The translations under genes and the position numbers were made by a program. This document shows positions 17,909 to 27,238 of a stretch of DNA of 64,000 bases, piece by piece. Location: contig JADBXZ010000044.1 in assembly GCA_020403265.1 (NCBI GenBank), forward strand, positions 1 to 64,000, written 5' to 3'. Within the stretch, counting starts at the first letter, position 1; each line of letters starts with the position of its first letter. Source of the stretch: Bacteroidota bacterium. GTDB taxonomy: Bacteria > Bacteroidota > Bacteroidia > B-17B0 > Aurantibacillaceae. The notes beneath the pieces are model-generated. The model made no database searches, was not told the DNA's origin, and saw only the letters and a list, made by a program, of their open reading frames with translations.

Positions 17909-17976
17909 TAATTAAATCAAAAGAACCTGAGATTACATAACTGTGTGCAAGCCGTTCAGGTTCCTTTGATTAATTA
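17909..17976 (-). terminator. Long hairpin between the MbnP-like gene and the next gene
   Basis: Arms at 17909-17930 and 17956-17976 pair over about 20 bases (AAGAACCTGA with TCAGGTTCC, then ATCAAA and TAATTA) with one mismatch and one bulge; the loop is 25 bases. It lies 20 bases past the MbnP-like stop. The downstream arm in the minus direction is T-rich. It probably attenuates or ends the upstream transcript while the next gene starts 50 bases further on. Confidence 0.55.
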
Positions 17977-17996
17977 GATAGATTTTAATGAAAGAA

Positions 17997-18779
17997 TTAA
18001 TTTGTTACTGAAACTACGCTAAACATGTTTGCATAATTAGCAGCTATGTTGTTTGCCATCATACCAGGCATATGAATCACACTGTTGGTTGCAAAACTTA
18101 TAGTGTTTGGCGCAAACCACTCTTGTAAATCTGCTTTAAAGAGAACCTCAGATGTTTTAGTCCCATTAACTACAGCTTCCGTAGGGAAATTGAGTGTAAC
18201 CATTTTTAAAACATTATTAGTTCCTTTAAAACCACCGATGTGAAACATGATTTTTTTATTTATATCATTTGATTGAGGTGAAGTCCCTTCTAACTTAGCC
18301 ATGATATAACCGCTGTTCCATGTCCAAAAATGTCCCTGAGCAGGATCTAACGCACCGGTTTGAGCACCTGATACATTTCTGGTACTATCAACTCCAATCA
18401 TAAATGTAATTGACTTGTAGTTTTTAACCGGTATTTTTGTTAAATCAAATGTTAGAGATGCAACATCATCTGCTTTAATTAAATGATAACTTTCAGTTTC
18501 TGTGTAAACAGAATTATCAACGGCAGTTAACTTAATATTTGTTACATAATAGTTAAACTTACTAACTTTAAATGTATCATTGTTATTAACATAATTAGTA
18601 GAATTTAATACTAATGCTGCATTACCGTATCTGTTATCAAATTTTAATTTTAAACTACCTTCGGTTGGTGCAGGCGTGGTGGTATTGTGATCATGATCGT
18701 CATGACTATCATCTTTCTTACAAGATGCAAGAACTAAAAGTGAAGCAATAGAAAGGGCCAATAAATTTTTTGTTTTCAT
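17997..18779 (-). CDS. MbnP-like copper-binding lipoprotein
   Basis: 260 residues. Lipobox LLVLASC followed by a metal-chelating stretch (DDSHDDHDHN). The body matches the MbnP family known from methanobactin operons and copper-repressible proteins: LKLKFDNRYGN at the start, FKVSKFNYYVTNIKL, a VDSTRN loop, GHFWTWNSGYIMAKLEG in the middle and an FHIGGFKG segment. In characterised members a tryptophan is oxidised by the partner di-haem enzyme MbnH to make a copper ligand. W residues are present here, but no MbnH gene is in the window. The copper role is inferred from the family. Confidence 0.8.
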   Translation of the reverse strand: MKTKNLLALSIASLLVLASCKKDDSHDDHDHNTTTPAPTEGSLKLKFDNRYGNAALVLNSTNYVNNNDTFKVSKFNYYVTNIKLTAVDNSVYTETESYHLIKADDVASLTFDLTKIPVKNYKSITFMIGVDSTRNVSGAQTGALDPAQGHFWTWNSGYIMAKLEGTSPQSNDINKKIMFHIGGFKGTNNVLKMVTLNFPTEAVVNGTKTSEVLFKADLQEWFAPNTISFATNSVIHMPGMMANNIAANYANMFSVVSVTN

Positions 18780-18876
18780 AATTTGATTTTAGATAAATAA
18801 TAATTCCTAATAACCTCTATTTTTAATAATAGAATAAAGTTTGATACGCTGAAAAAGCATTTTGATCCGTCTTAAT

Positions 18877-19248
18877 TTAAACGAATGCCGGCGGACGTTC
18901 TAACAAAGAATTATATTTATTAGTTAACACAAATGAATTTGTTACAAATTCATTTGAATAAACTAAATTATGACTGTTCACTGTGAACTGTTTATTTGTA
19001 TTAGCTAAAAGTCCTTCAAATTCCGATTTAACTTGTGTAACTCCTTTAGATTCTGAATCTTCAGTTTTCTTTAGCTGTTTTTTCAAATGGCAACTACCCT
19101 TACAAGTATTGTTTTTTTTGAAACGTTGAACACATTTTGTTTTTGAAATTGATATCTTATTAAGCTCAAAATTAATAACCACGATAAGTTTAGCAAATTG
19201 GCAAACCAATAAGGAAGTTAAGATTGATATACTTATAAGCCTATTCAA
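18877..19248 (-). CDS. Small Cys/Lys-rich secreted protein of unknown function
   Basis: 123 residues, TTG start. A hydrophobic N-terminus (about 3-26) precedes KCVQRFKKNNTCKGSCHLKKQL, a Cys-x-x-x-Cys-His pattern. I recall this pattern in small unnamed Bacteroidota proteins encoded beside copper or TonB genes. The tail ends in ERPPAF, also typical of that group. A -7 element (19254-19261) lies only 5 bases before the TTG, so the message would be nearly leaderless. It is first in the presumed copper cluster. Function not known; the CHxx cluster could bind metal. Confidence 0.6.
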   Translation of the reverse strand: MNRLISISILTSLLVCQFAKLIVVINFELNKISISKTKCVQRFKKNNTCKGSCHLKKQLKKTEDSESKGVTQVKSEFEGLLANTNKQFTVNSHNLVYSNEFVTNSFVLTNKYNSLLERPPAFV

Positions 19249-19253
19249 CTCTA

Positions 19254-19261
19254 CAAAGATA
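19254..19261 (-). promoter_or_regulatory. -7 element before the small Cys protein gene
   Basis: TATCTTTG on the minus strand matches TAnnTTTG and ends 5 bases before the TTG start. No TTTG is seen at -33. Confidence 0.4.
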
Positions 19262-19319
19262 AATAAAATTATAAAGTTAAACAGGGTTACATCCTAAAAA
19301 TCAATGTTAAATTTAGGAA

Positions 19320-22300
19320 TTAACCATTTAAGTCACCGTAGTCTAATTTTTTCTTCTGAAATTTCAGTATGATGGTTGTTACCAATATAAAAAACGGTAC
19401 ATACATCATGAACTTTGGTAAGTCAAAATGTTCCAATATGATAATCGATTTACGTTTTAATCTTTCACTCATTAAGTACATAGCAGGTACTAAAACCAGA
19501 GTTAAAAAAGTGGCGAAGAACAAACCAAAAATCATGGTCCAGCTTAATGGTCCCCAGAATACAACATTATCACCTCCAAAATAAATGTGCGGATTACCTT
19601 CACTAAACAATTTTTCGAAATCTATATTTAAACCAACTGCTAACGGAATTAAACCTAATATAGCCGCTGCAGCTGTTAAAATAACAGGAGTCATCCTAGT
19701 GCGACCGGACTCAATGGTTGCATCCCATAATCCCATACCCCTTTTGTGACGAAGCTCTTCAGCAAACTCTATAAGCAATATTCCATTACGAACAACTATA
19801 CCGGCTAATGCAACAACACCAATACCTGTCATAACTATACTCATATTCATTTTAAAAATAGCCGTACCCAAAATAACACCTATAACACTTAGAACAATTT
19901 CACTTAAAATTATAATTGGCTTACCAATAGAATTAAATTGTAATACTAAAATGAACAATATTAACAAAATAGAGGTTTGCAAAGCACCACCCAAGAAACC
20001 AGCTGTTTCAGCTTGTTCCTCCTGTTGTCCGGTAAATTTAATTTCAACACCATCAGTTGTTGTTTTGAAGTCTTCGGCAACTTTTTGAACTTCGGCAACT
20101 ACATTATTTGGATTATATTCTTGTTTTACATCACTTGAAAGTGTAATAACACGTTTGTTATTTCTGCGTTTTATTCCACCATACGTATTTTCATATCTTA
20201 CATCACAAAAGGCTGAAATTGGCACTGAACGCAACATCCCACCCATATTAAAATCTCTAAAGGTAATTTTTAAATTACGAATATCTTCAATGTTAGTGCG
20301 TTGGGCGTAATTATATCTTAATTGTATAGGATATTCATCATTCGCATCTCTAAACTTACTTGGATTATCAATACCAAATACCGCCTTTCTGATTTCCATG
20401 GCCAACTGAGCAGTTGAAATTCCTTCACGATTTGCTCTTTCTCTGTTAACGTCAAACACGATTTCAGGTTTACTATCCACAAAGTCGCTTTTGTATTCTA
20501 CAACGCCTGGTACTGCTGCTGATTCTAAAAAGCGTTTTAAACTCTTTGAAGTACTAATTAAATCTTCAAATTTATCCCCGGTGATTTCTATATTAATTGG
20601 CTTCGCAACAGGTGGACCACTTTGTTCTTTATTCGCATTAATCTCAACACCCGGCATATTCCATTTCATATTTTGAAGTTCAGTTAAATATGGCATGGTG
20701 CTTTGTCCATTTCTATCTGCAAACTCCACAAAGTTAATGGCGATTTTTCCTCTGTTAGGATAAGCACTCTGATCCTCATCCTGTGGGTCGGTAACACCTA
20801 CCGTAATATTTGTTATGATTGAAGACACAATCGGATTATCTTTACCAATCACATCATTAACTCTTTTTTCCACGACTTTTACCACCTCGTTAGTTTTAAG
20901 CGGGTCAGTTCCTTCAGGCAATTTGATGTATACAAAAATATTGTTAGGATCACCCTCAGGAAAAAACACCACGTTTGGTTTGCGAATTGCAAATAACACT
21001 ATAGAAACGACAAACAACATTAATGTATAGGTCAACATTCTACCCGGACGTTTGAGTGCATATGCCAATAAATTAGCATACGCATTTTGAACTTTTGGCC
21101 AAATTTTAGTCTGAAATTTTTCAATAACACGATACAACCACAAGCGGTGCAAAACCATGAAGAAAGCCAAGAATACTATAAAGTTTGCCATTCCTATACT
21201 TCCTTTTGCGTAACAGAAGATGGCAATTAAGGCATATACTCCAAGCCTCATATAAGCTTTTCGGTTAATCTTCCCGTAGTTTTTAAATTCCTCGTGATGA
21301 GGCTTCATAAAATCAACCGCAAAAACAGGGTTAATGATATATGCAACAAACAAAGATGCCAGTAGCGATACAATTAAAGTAATTGGTAAGAAAAACATAA
21401 ATTTCCCGATAACACCATCCCAGAATGCCAATGGAATAAACGGAGCCAAAGTCGTTAATGTACCGCTTAAAACCGGCAAAAACACTTCTCCTGCAGCCAT
21501 TTTGGCGGCTGTTTTTATATCCCGTTTTCCGTTGTCAAATAAACGGTGTGTGTTTTCAATTACTACAATAGCATCATCCACAACAATACCAAGTGCCAGT
21601 AAAAATGCAAACAACACAATCATGTTCATTGTAAAACCAAGACTTGGCATGAAGATAAAAGCAATGAACATAGAGAGTGGAACAGATAACGCTACAAATA
21701 ATGCGTTGTTAACACCCATAAAAAACATAAGGATAAAAGTCACTAAAATAAATCCAATGATAATTGTATTAATTAAATCATGCAGCGTTATTTTAGTTTT
21801 TACCGATTGGTCAGCAGTAATATTTATTTCAATGTTACTAGGAAATTCATTTTTTTTCAAATCATCTACAATCTCACGAATCTTATCAGACGCTTCAATT
21901 AAATTTTCTCCAGCACGTTTAATAACATTTAAAGTAATTACATTTTTGCCACCTAATCTTGCAAAACTCTCTGCTTCTTTAACAGTATCAACAACTGTTG
22001 CAAAGTCTTTCAAATACAATTTAGCACCACTTTGAGAAATGATAACTAAGTTTTTAATTTCTTCAACAGACTTAAATTCGTTTTTAATACTAATGAGTCG
22101 CTTACTCCCATCCATTGGTAATACGCCACCGCTAATAGATAAATTTTCTGAAGAAATAGTACGCTCCAAATCACCCATTCCCAAATTGGCACCTTGCATT
22201 TTATACATGTCAAGGTTAATTTGAATCTCTCTTTCCGGTGCACCTACTAACTTAACTTCTGTAATTTGTTTTAAGCCTTCTATTTTATCTTTTAAATCGT

Positions 22301-22787
22301 CTGCATATTTTTTCAATTTGGTTAAATCCATATCACCTGCTAAATTGATATACAAAATAGGAAGTTCACTAAATGCTAATTCTTTAATAAAAGGTGCTCT
22401 CATTAAACCTTGAGGTAAATCAGTTTTTGCTTCATCTACCTTGTCTTTTAATAATTGTCTTGCTTTATCAGGACTAACATCGGTTTTAAATTCTACAACA
22501 ACCAAGCTAACGTCTTGCATAGAAGTAGAGGTTAACTTCTTGACACCCGGAATGGATTTAATTTTCTTCTCCAATGGCTTTGTTACAGTATTCTCAATAT
22601 TTTGAGGTGAATTACCTGCATACACGGTGCTAACAAAAAACTTTGGAACAACAATATCAGGAAAGCTTTCTTTAGGCAAACTATTGTATGTGCTAATACC
22701 CCATACGGTAATTAACAAAGTAATTACATAAATAGCTATTTTATTATCAATGGCTAAACTACTAAGTTTAAACTCTTTAAATTTCAT
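19320..22787 (-). CDS. RND efflux permease
   Basis: 1155 residues with the full 12-helix AcrB-type architecture: a helix near 12-30, a large periplasmic loop, helices 2-6, a second loop, and helices 8-12. The proton-relay aspartates are in ALGIVVDDAIVVIENTHR. The loops show PGVKKLTSTS-type and PPVAKPINIEITGD segments. Two longer hydrophobic inserts near the middle (around 515-560) are more than in E. coli AcrB. It works with the adaptor and TolC-like gene directly behind it. Substrates are unknown; hydrophobic export or lipids are possible. Confidence 0.93.
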   Translation of the reverse strand: MKFKEFKLSSLAIDNKIAIYVITLLITVWGISTYNSLPKESFPDIVVPKFFVSTVYAGNSPQNIENTVTKPLEKKIKSIPGVKKLTSTSMQDVSLVVVEFKTDVSPDKARQLLKDKVDEAKTDLPQGLMRAPFIKELAFSELPILYINLAGDMDLTKLKKYADDLKDKIEGLKQITEVKLVGAPEREIQINLDMYKMQGANLGMGDLERTISSENLSISGGVLPMDGSKRLISIKNEFKSVEEIKNLVIISQSGAKLYLKDFATVVDTVKEAESFARLGGKNVITLNVIKRAGENLIEASDKIREIVDDLKKNEFPSNIEINITADQSVKTKITLHDLINTIIIGFILVTFILMFFMGVNNALFVALSVPLSMFIAFIFMPSLGFTMNMIVLFAFLLALGIVVDDAIVVIENTHRLFDNGKRDIKTAAKMAAGEVFLPVLSGTLTTLAPFIPLAFWDGVIGKFMFFLPITLIVSLLASLFVAYIINPVFAVDFMKPHHEEFKNYGKINRKAYMRLGVYALIAIFCYAKGSIGMANFIVFLAFFMVLHRLWLYRVIEKFQTKIWPKVQNAYANLLAYALKRPGRMLTYTLMLFVVSIVLFAIRKPNVVFFPEGDPNNIFVYIKLPEGTDPLKTNEVVKVVEKRVNDVIGKDNPIVSSIITNITVGVTDPQDEDQSAYPNRGKIAINFVEFADRNGQSTMPYLTELQNMKWNMPGVEINANKEQSGPPVAKPINIEITGDKFEDLISTSKSLKRFLESAAVPGVVEYKSDFVDSKPEIVFDVNRERANREGISTAQLAMEIRKAVFGIDNPSKFRDANDEYPIQLRYNYAQRTNIEDIRNLKITFRDFNMGGMLRSVPISAFCDVRYENTYGGIKRRNNKRVITLSSDVKQEYNPNNVVAEVQKVAEDFKTTTDGVEIKFTGQQEEQAETAGFLGGALQTSILLILFILVLQFNSIGKPIIILSEIVLSVIGVILGTAIFKMNMSIVMTGIGVVALAGIVVRNGILLIEFAEELRHKRGMGLWDATIESGRTRMTPVILTAAAAILGLIPLAVGLNIDFEKLFSEGNPHIYFGGDNVVFWGPLSWTMIFGLFFATFLTLVLVPAMYLMSERLKRKSIIILEHFDLPKFMMYVPFFILVTTIILKFQKKKLDYGDLNG

Positions 22788-22825
22788 ATATTATTAAATA
22801 AATTTTGTGAAGCAAATCGGCAAGG

Positions 22826-23941
22826 TTAATTAACTTTTGAGTTATTGATTTTTAAATCATCCCCTTCATTAACATTTTCAAAACCATTTGTAATTAATTC
22901 GTCTGCAGCAGATATACCTTCTAGAACCTCCACGAATGAATTGTACTCTTTACCTTTTTTAACGTTGCGTTTAGTTGCTTTATTATTTTCGTTAACCAAA
23001 ACAAAAGGTTTACCATTAAAATCGGTTTGAATATATTTTACTGGCAAAACAATAACAGGCGTTGCAGATGTATAATCGTTAATTTTAATTTGTGCGATTT
23101 GATTTGGGTGATACTCTTTTTTATTATCTAAATTAATTTCAACATTAAAAGTTCTGCTAATTGGATTAATTGCTCTGGCCGCGTAATTAACCTTAGCGGT
23201 TAACGAGTCTTTTAAATCAGGAAAATAAACAAGAACCTGATCGCCTTTATGAACTTTACTTATATAACTTTCAGCTAAATCTGATTTCAATTTTAAATTG
23301 TTAAAGTTTATAATTCTTATGGCCGGCATACCCGGAGCAGTCAGTTGGCCTAATTTCACATCAATAGCATCAACGGTTCCGTCTATTGGAGATACAATTT
23401 TGGTCATTCTTAATTGTTCTTGCAAGGTTGCCAATTTTTTATCCATACTCTCTTTATTTGTTTTTGCAGATAAAAACTGAACCTCCGTTCCTATTTTTTG
23501 ATCCCAAAGAGCCTTTTGTTTTTCGTACAATTGATTAACCAATTCTGCATTAACTTGTAAATCAGCCAATGACTGTTGAATTACTCTCGAATCGGTTTCA
23601 GCAAGCACGGTGCCCTTCTTCACGTCTTGCCCAACTTCTACATTAATTTTAGTAACTGTTCCGGGCATCTCAGCTGCTAGACTTACATTCTCATCCGCAT
23701 CCACATGAGCCTGAACATTTATATAGGTCTTGAAAATTTGTGGTGTTAATTGTTCAGTAGACACCAAATTTGTTTTTTTAACTGAGTCACCTTGCAGTTT
23801 TTTAATTTCAGCCTGGATGCCGAGTAATTCCGCTTTTAACTCTCCCTCACGTTTAGTAAGCTCTTCAAGTTTTTTATTTCCATTGTCTGAACATGCAGCA
23901 ATAAAAAGTGCAAGTAAAATTAGATTAATTGAATGTTTCAT
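22826..23941 (-). CDS. RND efflux periplasmic adaptor lipoprotein
   Basis: 371 residues. The lipoprotein signal ends in LFIAAC. A short coiled coil (about 25-55, KLEELTKREGELKAELLG) precedes the lipoyl half-motif, PGTVTKINVEVGQDVKKG. A hairpin with IVSPIDGTVDAIDVKLGQ and beta-barrel and proximal domains follow. It bridges the inner-membrane pump and outer-membrane channel. The gene lies between the TolC-like gene and the permease with 30-40 base gaps. It is the middle gene of the TetR-controlled operon. Confidence 0.92.
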   Translation of the reverse strand: MKHSINLILLALFIAACSDNGNKKLEELTKREGELKAELLGIQAEIKKLQGDSVKKTNLVSTEQLTPQIFKTYINVQAHVDADENVSLAAEMPGTVTKINVEVGQDVKKGTVLAETDSRVIQQSLADLQVNAELVNQLYEKQKALWDQKIGTEVQFLSAKTNKESMDKKLATLQEQLRMTKIVSPIDGTVDAIDVKLGQLTAPGMPAIRIINFNNLKLKSDLAESYISKVHKGDQVLVYFPDLKDSLTAKVNYAARAINPISRTFNVEINLDNKKEYHPNQIAQIKINDYTSATPVIVLPVKYIQTDFNGKPFVLVNENNKATKRNVKKGKEYNSFVEVLEGISAADELITNGFENVNEGDDLKINNSKVN

Positions 23942-23972
23942 AGTGATATATAAAATTGATAGTATTGATTTT

Positions 23973-25331
23973 TTATTTGTTAATTAGAGCTCCCGTTGCT
24001 TTAGAGTAGTCAATTTTTGAAATAATTGCGTCATAAAGCGAATTGAAATAATTAATTTCTGCCTCTCTCATTGCGGTTTGTGCATTAATAATTTCTAAAT
24101 TATTTCCAACACCCTGCTGAAATTTCTTTTCTGAAACCTCAAAAACATGTTTAGCTAATTCCATGTTTCTTTTATTGGTGGCCAATGATTTTAAGGCATT
24201 GTTGTAAGTAATCGCAGCCATGCTTGTTTCCAATTGGGCTGCTAATTCCAAATTCCTTAATGTATTAACGTTTTTATTTGCTGTCACTTTTGCTTGTTGA
24301 ATTTTATAATGTCTCTGCAAACCATCAAATAGGGTAAAATTCATAGTAACACCAACTAATGCAATCGGAAACCACTTTTTAACTGGATTGTTTTTATCGA
24401 ACTCAAATATATTTGCATTTGGACGCATTGTGTTGTACTGATAGGCACCATAAGCAGCGATTGTTGGCAGATACCCCCATTTTAAACGTTTAACATCGAG
24501 GTTAAGCAAGCTCTCTTGTGCTTTTAATAGCTGATAATCATCTCGTTTGTTAACATCGGAAATCATAGGATTAAGTTCTTGGTTGAGTTCACTATTTGAA
24601 TTTAAACTATCAGTTAACTGAATAGGATTATTAATTGGATAACCCATTTGAAATTTTAATAAATTTTCACCTATACCAAGCATTTGGTTTACCTTCTCTT
24701 TTTCTGTAGTTAAATTATTCTTTGCAACCTCCAAGCGCTCAACATCAATTAACTCTACAAACCCTTGTTGATTGTATTGCTTTAGCTCATTATAAGATTT
24801 TGTTAATTTTTCAATATTGGCATCTAGAAGTTTTAATCTTTCTTTATTAATTAAAACAGTATAATACGCCTTTGATACTTGTGAGATGACCTCCGTTTTT
24901 GTTCTTTGTGCATTAATTTTTGAAAGAGCAATATATTCTTTTGCAGCTTTAACACCAAACAAATAGTCGGAACTAAATAAAAGCTGTGAAGCATTTACCC
25001 CTGCAGTTGAATTGTATTTTAATCCAAATTTGATTGCTGCAAAAGCGTCTGCGGGTGCCATCGGGTTAAAAGCATTTGCAGGCAATAAAGTTGTGGGTAT
25101 TTCAATATAATATTTAAAATCAAAGCTTCCGGTGATTTGCGGTAAACCAATTGCCATAATCTCATTTTTGCGATACGCAGCTAACTTAAGGTCATCATTG
25201 GCGTTCAAATAATTGGGACTGTTTTGAATTGCATAATCTACAGCTTGCTTTAGTGTGTAGCCGGATTGTTGTTGTGAGAAAAGGCTATAGCTTTTAATTA
25301 CAACTAATAGAATGGTAAAATTTAATTTCAT
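23973..25331 (-). CDS. TolC family outer-membrane efflux protein
   Basis: 452 residues, signal peptide 1-19. The protein shows two TolC-type halves with long helices: LKQAVDYAIQNSPNYLNANDD near the start, TEVISQVSKAYYTVLINKERL in the middle, QGFVELIDVERLEV, and VSEKKFQQGVGNNLEIINAQ in the second repeat. The 2-base gap to the TetR stop shows tight coupling. It forms the exit duct for the pump encoded downstream. Role is secure; substrate is not. Confidence 0.92.
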   Translation of the reverse strand: MKLNFTILLVVIKSYSLFSQQQSGYTLKQAVDYAIQNSPNYLNANDDLKLAAYRKNEIMAIGLPQITGSFDFKYYIEIPTTLLPANAFNPMAPADAFAAIKFGLKYNSTAGVNASQLLFSSDYLFGVKAAKEYIALSKINAQRTKTEVISQVSKAYYTVLINKERLKLLDANIEKLTKSYNELKQYNQQGFVELIDVERLEVAKNNLTTEKEKVNQMLGIGENLLKFQMGYPINNPIQLTDSLNSNSELNQELNPMISDVNKRDDYQLLKAQESLLNLDVKRLKWGYLPTIAAYGAYQYNTMRPNANIFEFDKNNPVKKWFPIALVGVTMNFTLFDGLQRHYKIQQAKVTANKNVNTLRNLELAAQLETSMAAITYNNALKSLATNKRNMELAKHVFEVSEKKFQQGVGNNLEIINAQTAMREAEINYFNSLYDAIISKIDYSKATGALINK

Positions 25332-25333
25332 AA

Positions 25334-25951
25334 CTATTCTTCTTCAATATTTTTGTATTTATTTATCAATCGGTGGCCCTTTAAAGTGCATACACCATAT
25401 AAAAAATGTTCAGTTAAGGCTAATTGAACCTCTAAAATCTCGAACTGATCATGTGGAAACATTTCCCCTTTCATACCCAATTCAACCAACTCAACACGTA
25501 GCTTTGAAAGTAACTTAACATTAATGTTTTCACGGATATAACCCTCTTTTTGTCCTCTTAGCAATGAGTTCTCAACAGTTTTTAAGATAAATTCATTTTT
25601 AAACTTCATAAACATCTTCCATGTTTCCGGATAATATTTATTTAATTCAAAAAATAAAATTGGATTTACCTTCGAAAATATCTCCCGCATGCTATCCATA
25701 ATCTTAAAAACTTCTTCAACCACATTTTTCGAATTATCATGTGCACTTTGAATTCTGCATTTATCGTCATCCAAACTAAGCGCCATTAAACTGTGAACCA
25801 TTTCATCTTTATCCTTAAAAAACTGATAAATTGTTTTTTTGCTTATCGATAAATGTTTGGCTACATCATCCATGGTTATGTTTTTGATGCCATACTTAAA
25901 AAATAATTGTTCAGCACCTCTCAATATTTTAACCGCAGACTCTTGACTCAT
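25334..25951 (-). CDS. TetR/AcrR family regulator
   Basis: About 205 residues starting at the ATG 25949-25951 (MSQESAVKILRGAEQLF). The longer open frame up to 26248 only runs antisense through the M23 gene and is not expected to be translated. The N-terminal HTH is FKYGIKNITMDDVAKHLSISKKTIYQFF. A C-terminal ligand domain of all-helical type follows. It is first in the efflux operon and divergent from the M23 peptidase gene, so it probably represses both itself and the pump. The inducer is unknown. Confidence 0.9.
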   Translation of the reverse strand: MSQESAVKILRGAEQLFFKYGIKNITMDDVAKHLSISKKTIYQFFKDKDEMVHSLMALSLDDDKCRIQSAHDNSKNVVEEVFKIMDSMREIFSKVNPILFFELNKYYPETWKMFMKFKNEFILKTVENSLLRGQKEGYIRENINVKLLSKLRVELVELGMKGEMFPHDQFEILEVQLALTEHFLYGVCTLKGHRLINKYKNIEEE

Positions 25952-26036
25952 AAAATCGGGCACAAAACTAAGGAAACTTTTTTTGTCTTGCAAGTTTCCA
26001 GTAAGAAAATTATATTTTTTTCGCATCTTTACGTTC

Positions 26037-26909
26037 TTGGTAGATAAAAAACTAAATAGATGGCAAAAAATTAAGAAATGGCTTAATAACAAGTATAGGC
26101 TGGTAATCCTTAATGACAGTACATTTGGAGAAAGCTTTTCACTTAAGCTAACACCAACAGGCCTGCTTATTGGTATAGCTGCAATTACCATTATCATGAC
26201 TAGCTTGGTAATTAGCTTAGTAGCATTTACGCCTTTAAGGGAATACATTCCAGGTTACGGGAATGTAACCGAACGTAAATTAATTGTGAATTTGAGTAAC
26301 AAAGCTGATTCCTTAGAAGGTATTATTAGTGCCCGTGATTTATATATGCAAACTGTACTTAACGTTTTAAATGAGCAGCATGAAACAAAATCTGAAAAAC
26401 CTTTAAAAGATACAAGTGGAAAATACAAAAATGTAAATACTTCTGCCGGCAACGCCGATAAAGCTTTCAGAGAAGATTATGAAAAAAATGTAACCAATAC
26501 CAGTATAGGTGTTAAGAATCCAAAATTAACAGTACTCACAAACCTGATTTTTTTCAGTCCGGTAAAGGGTATCATTAGCGAGTCATATAATTTAAAAACG
26601 AAACATTTTGGTATAGACATCTTAGCTAAAGAGGACGAAATAGTTAAGAGTACTCTTGATGGAACTATTATCTATAGTGGATTTAGCGCGCAAGATGGCT
26701 ATGTTATTCATATTCAACACAGCAATAACATTATTAGCTTTTATAAACACTTAGGAAGCACATTTAAAATATTGGGAAATAAAATAAAAAGCGGTGAGGC
26801 AATTGGCACGGTTGGTAATACAGGTGAACTGAGCCGAGGAGCTCATTTACATTTCGAGATTTGGTATAATGGTTATGCCATTAATCCACAAGAACTAATT
26901 TCCTTTTAG
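26037..26909 (+). CDS. M23 family metallopeptidase
   Basis: 290 residues from the TTG at 26037, which I prefer to the TTG at 25983. It leaves a cytoplasmic start WQKIKKWLNNKYRLVILND followed by one membrane helix (about 42-65). The periplasmic part has a short coiled region and a C-terminal LytM domain. The zinc ligands are in KHFGIDIL (H..D) and GAHLHFEIW (HxH), so the catalytic site looks intact. It probably trims peptidoglycan crosslinks. The gene is divergent from tetR with about 85 bases between them. In Bacteroidota, homologues of this layout are widespread. Confidence 0.88.
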   Translation: MVDKKLNRWQKIKKWLNNKYRLVILNDSTFGESFSLKLTPTGLLIGIAAITIIMTSLVISLVAFTPLREYIPGYGNVTERKLIVNLSNKADSLEGIISARDLYMQTVLNVLNEQHETKSEKPLKDTSGKYKNVNTSAGNADKAFREDYEKNVTNTSIGVKNPKLTVLTNLIFFSPVKGIISESYNLKTKHFGIDILAKEDEIVKSTLDGTIIYSGFSAQDGYVIHIQHSNNIISFYKHLGSTFKILGNKIKSGEAIGTVGNTGELSRGAHLHFEIWYNGYAINPQELISF

Positions 26910-26944
26910 ATACAGCAATAATTTAGTTGTTAATTCAAAAATAC

Positions 26945-27238
26945 TCAATGTTTTGATAGGTAATTTTTCAATTTATCCATAAACAAAAGGTCATTCTTCG
27001 CAGCATGAATTTTTAAATTAATTAAAATTTCAGAAGCATGATTTAGAATAATTTCTTTCTGAATTTTCTGTATGAGTTGATAAACCTTGTCACTTTCACC
27101 CTCCACTACAGTCTCAAAGGGACAAACCAAGTGTTTCAAACCACTTTCCGTTATTAAAGCAATTGCTTCATCAATTACTGCTAACGTGTTTTTATCAGTT
27201 TGCAGCGGAAGCAATTGTATAGCCACATTAATTATCAT
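26945..27238 (-). CDS. Thiamine-binding protein, MTH1187/YkoF type
   Basis: 97 residues with a ferredoxin-like alpha/beta fold: MIINVAIQLLPL, IDEAIALITESGL, VCPFETVVEGE and a VYQLIQKIQ helix. Family members bind thiamine or related compounds, or modulate enzymes. No thiamine pathway gene is adjacent. It overlaps the SRPBCC gene upstream by 11 bases, so the two are coupled. Confidence 0.8.
   Translation of the reverse strand: MIINVAIQLLPLQTDKNTLAVIDEAIALITESGLKHLVCPFETVVEGESDKVYQLIQKIQKEIILNHASEILINLKIHAAKNDLLFMDKLKNYLSKH

Noticed and set aside
21334-22035. 233-residue plus-strand frame in the RND gene
   Set aside because: It is antisense to the permease helices; its composition is explained by codon structure of the real gene.
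25952-26248. N-terminal extension of the TetR frame
   Set aside because: The extra 99 codons are antisense to the M23 gene; the ATG at 25951 gives the normal family length.
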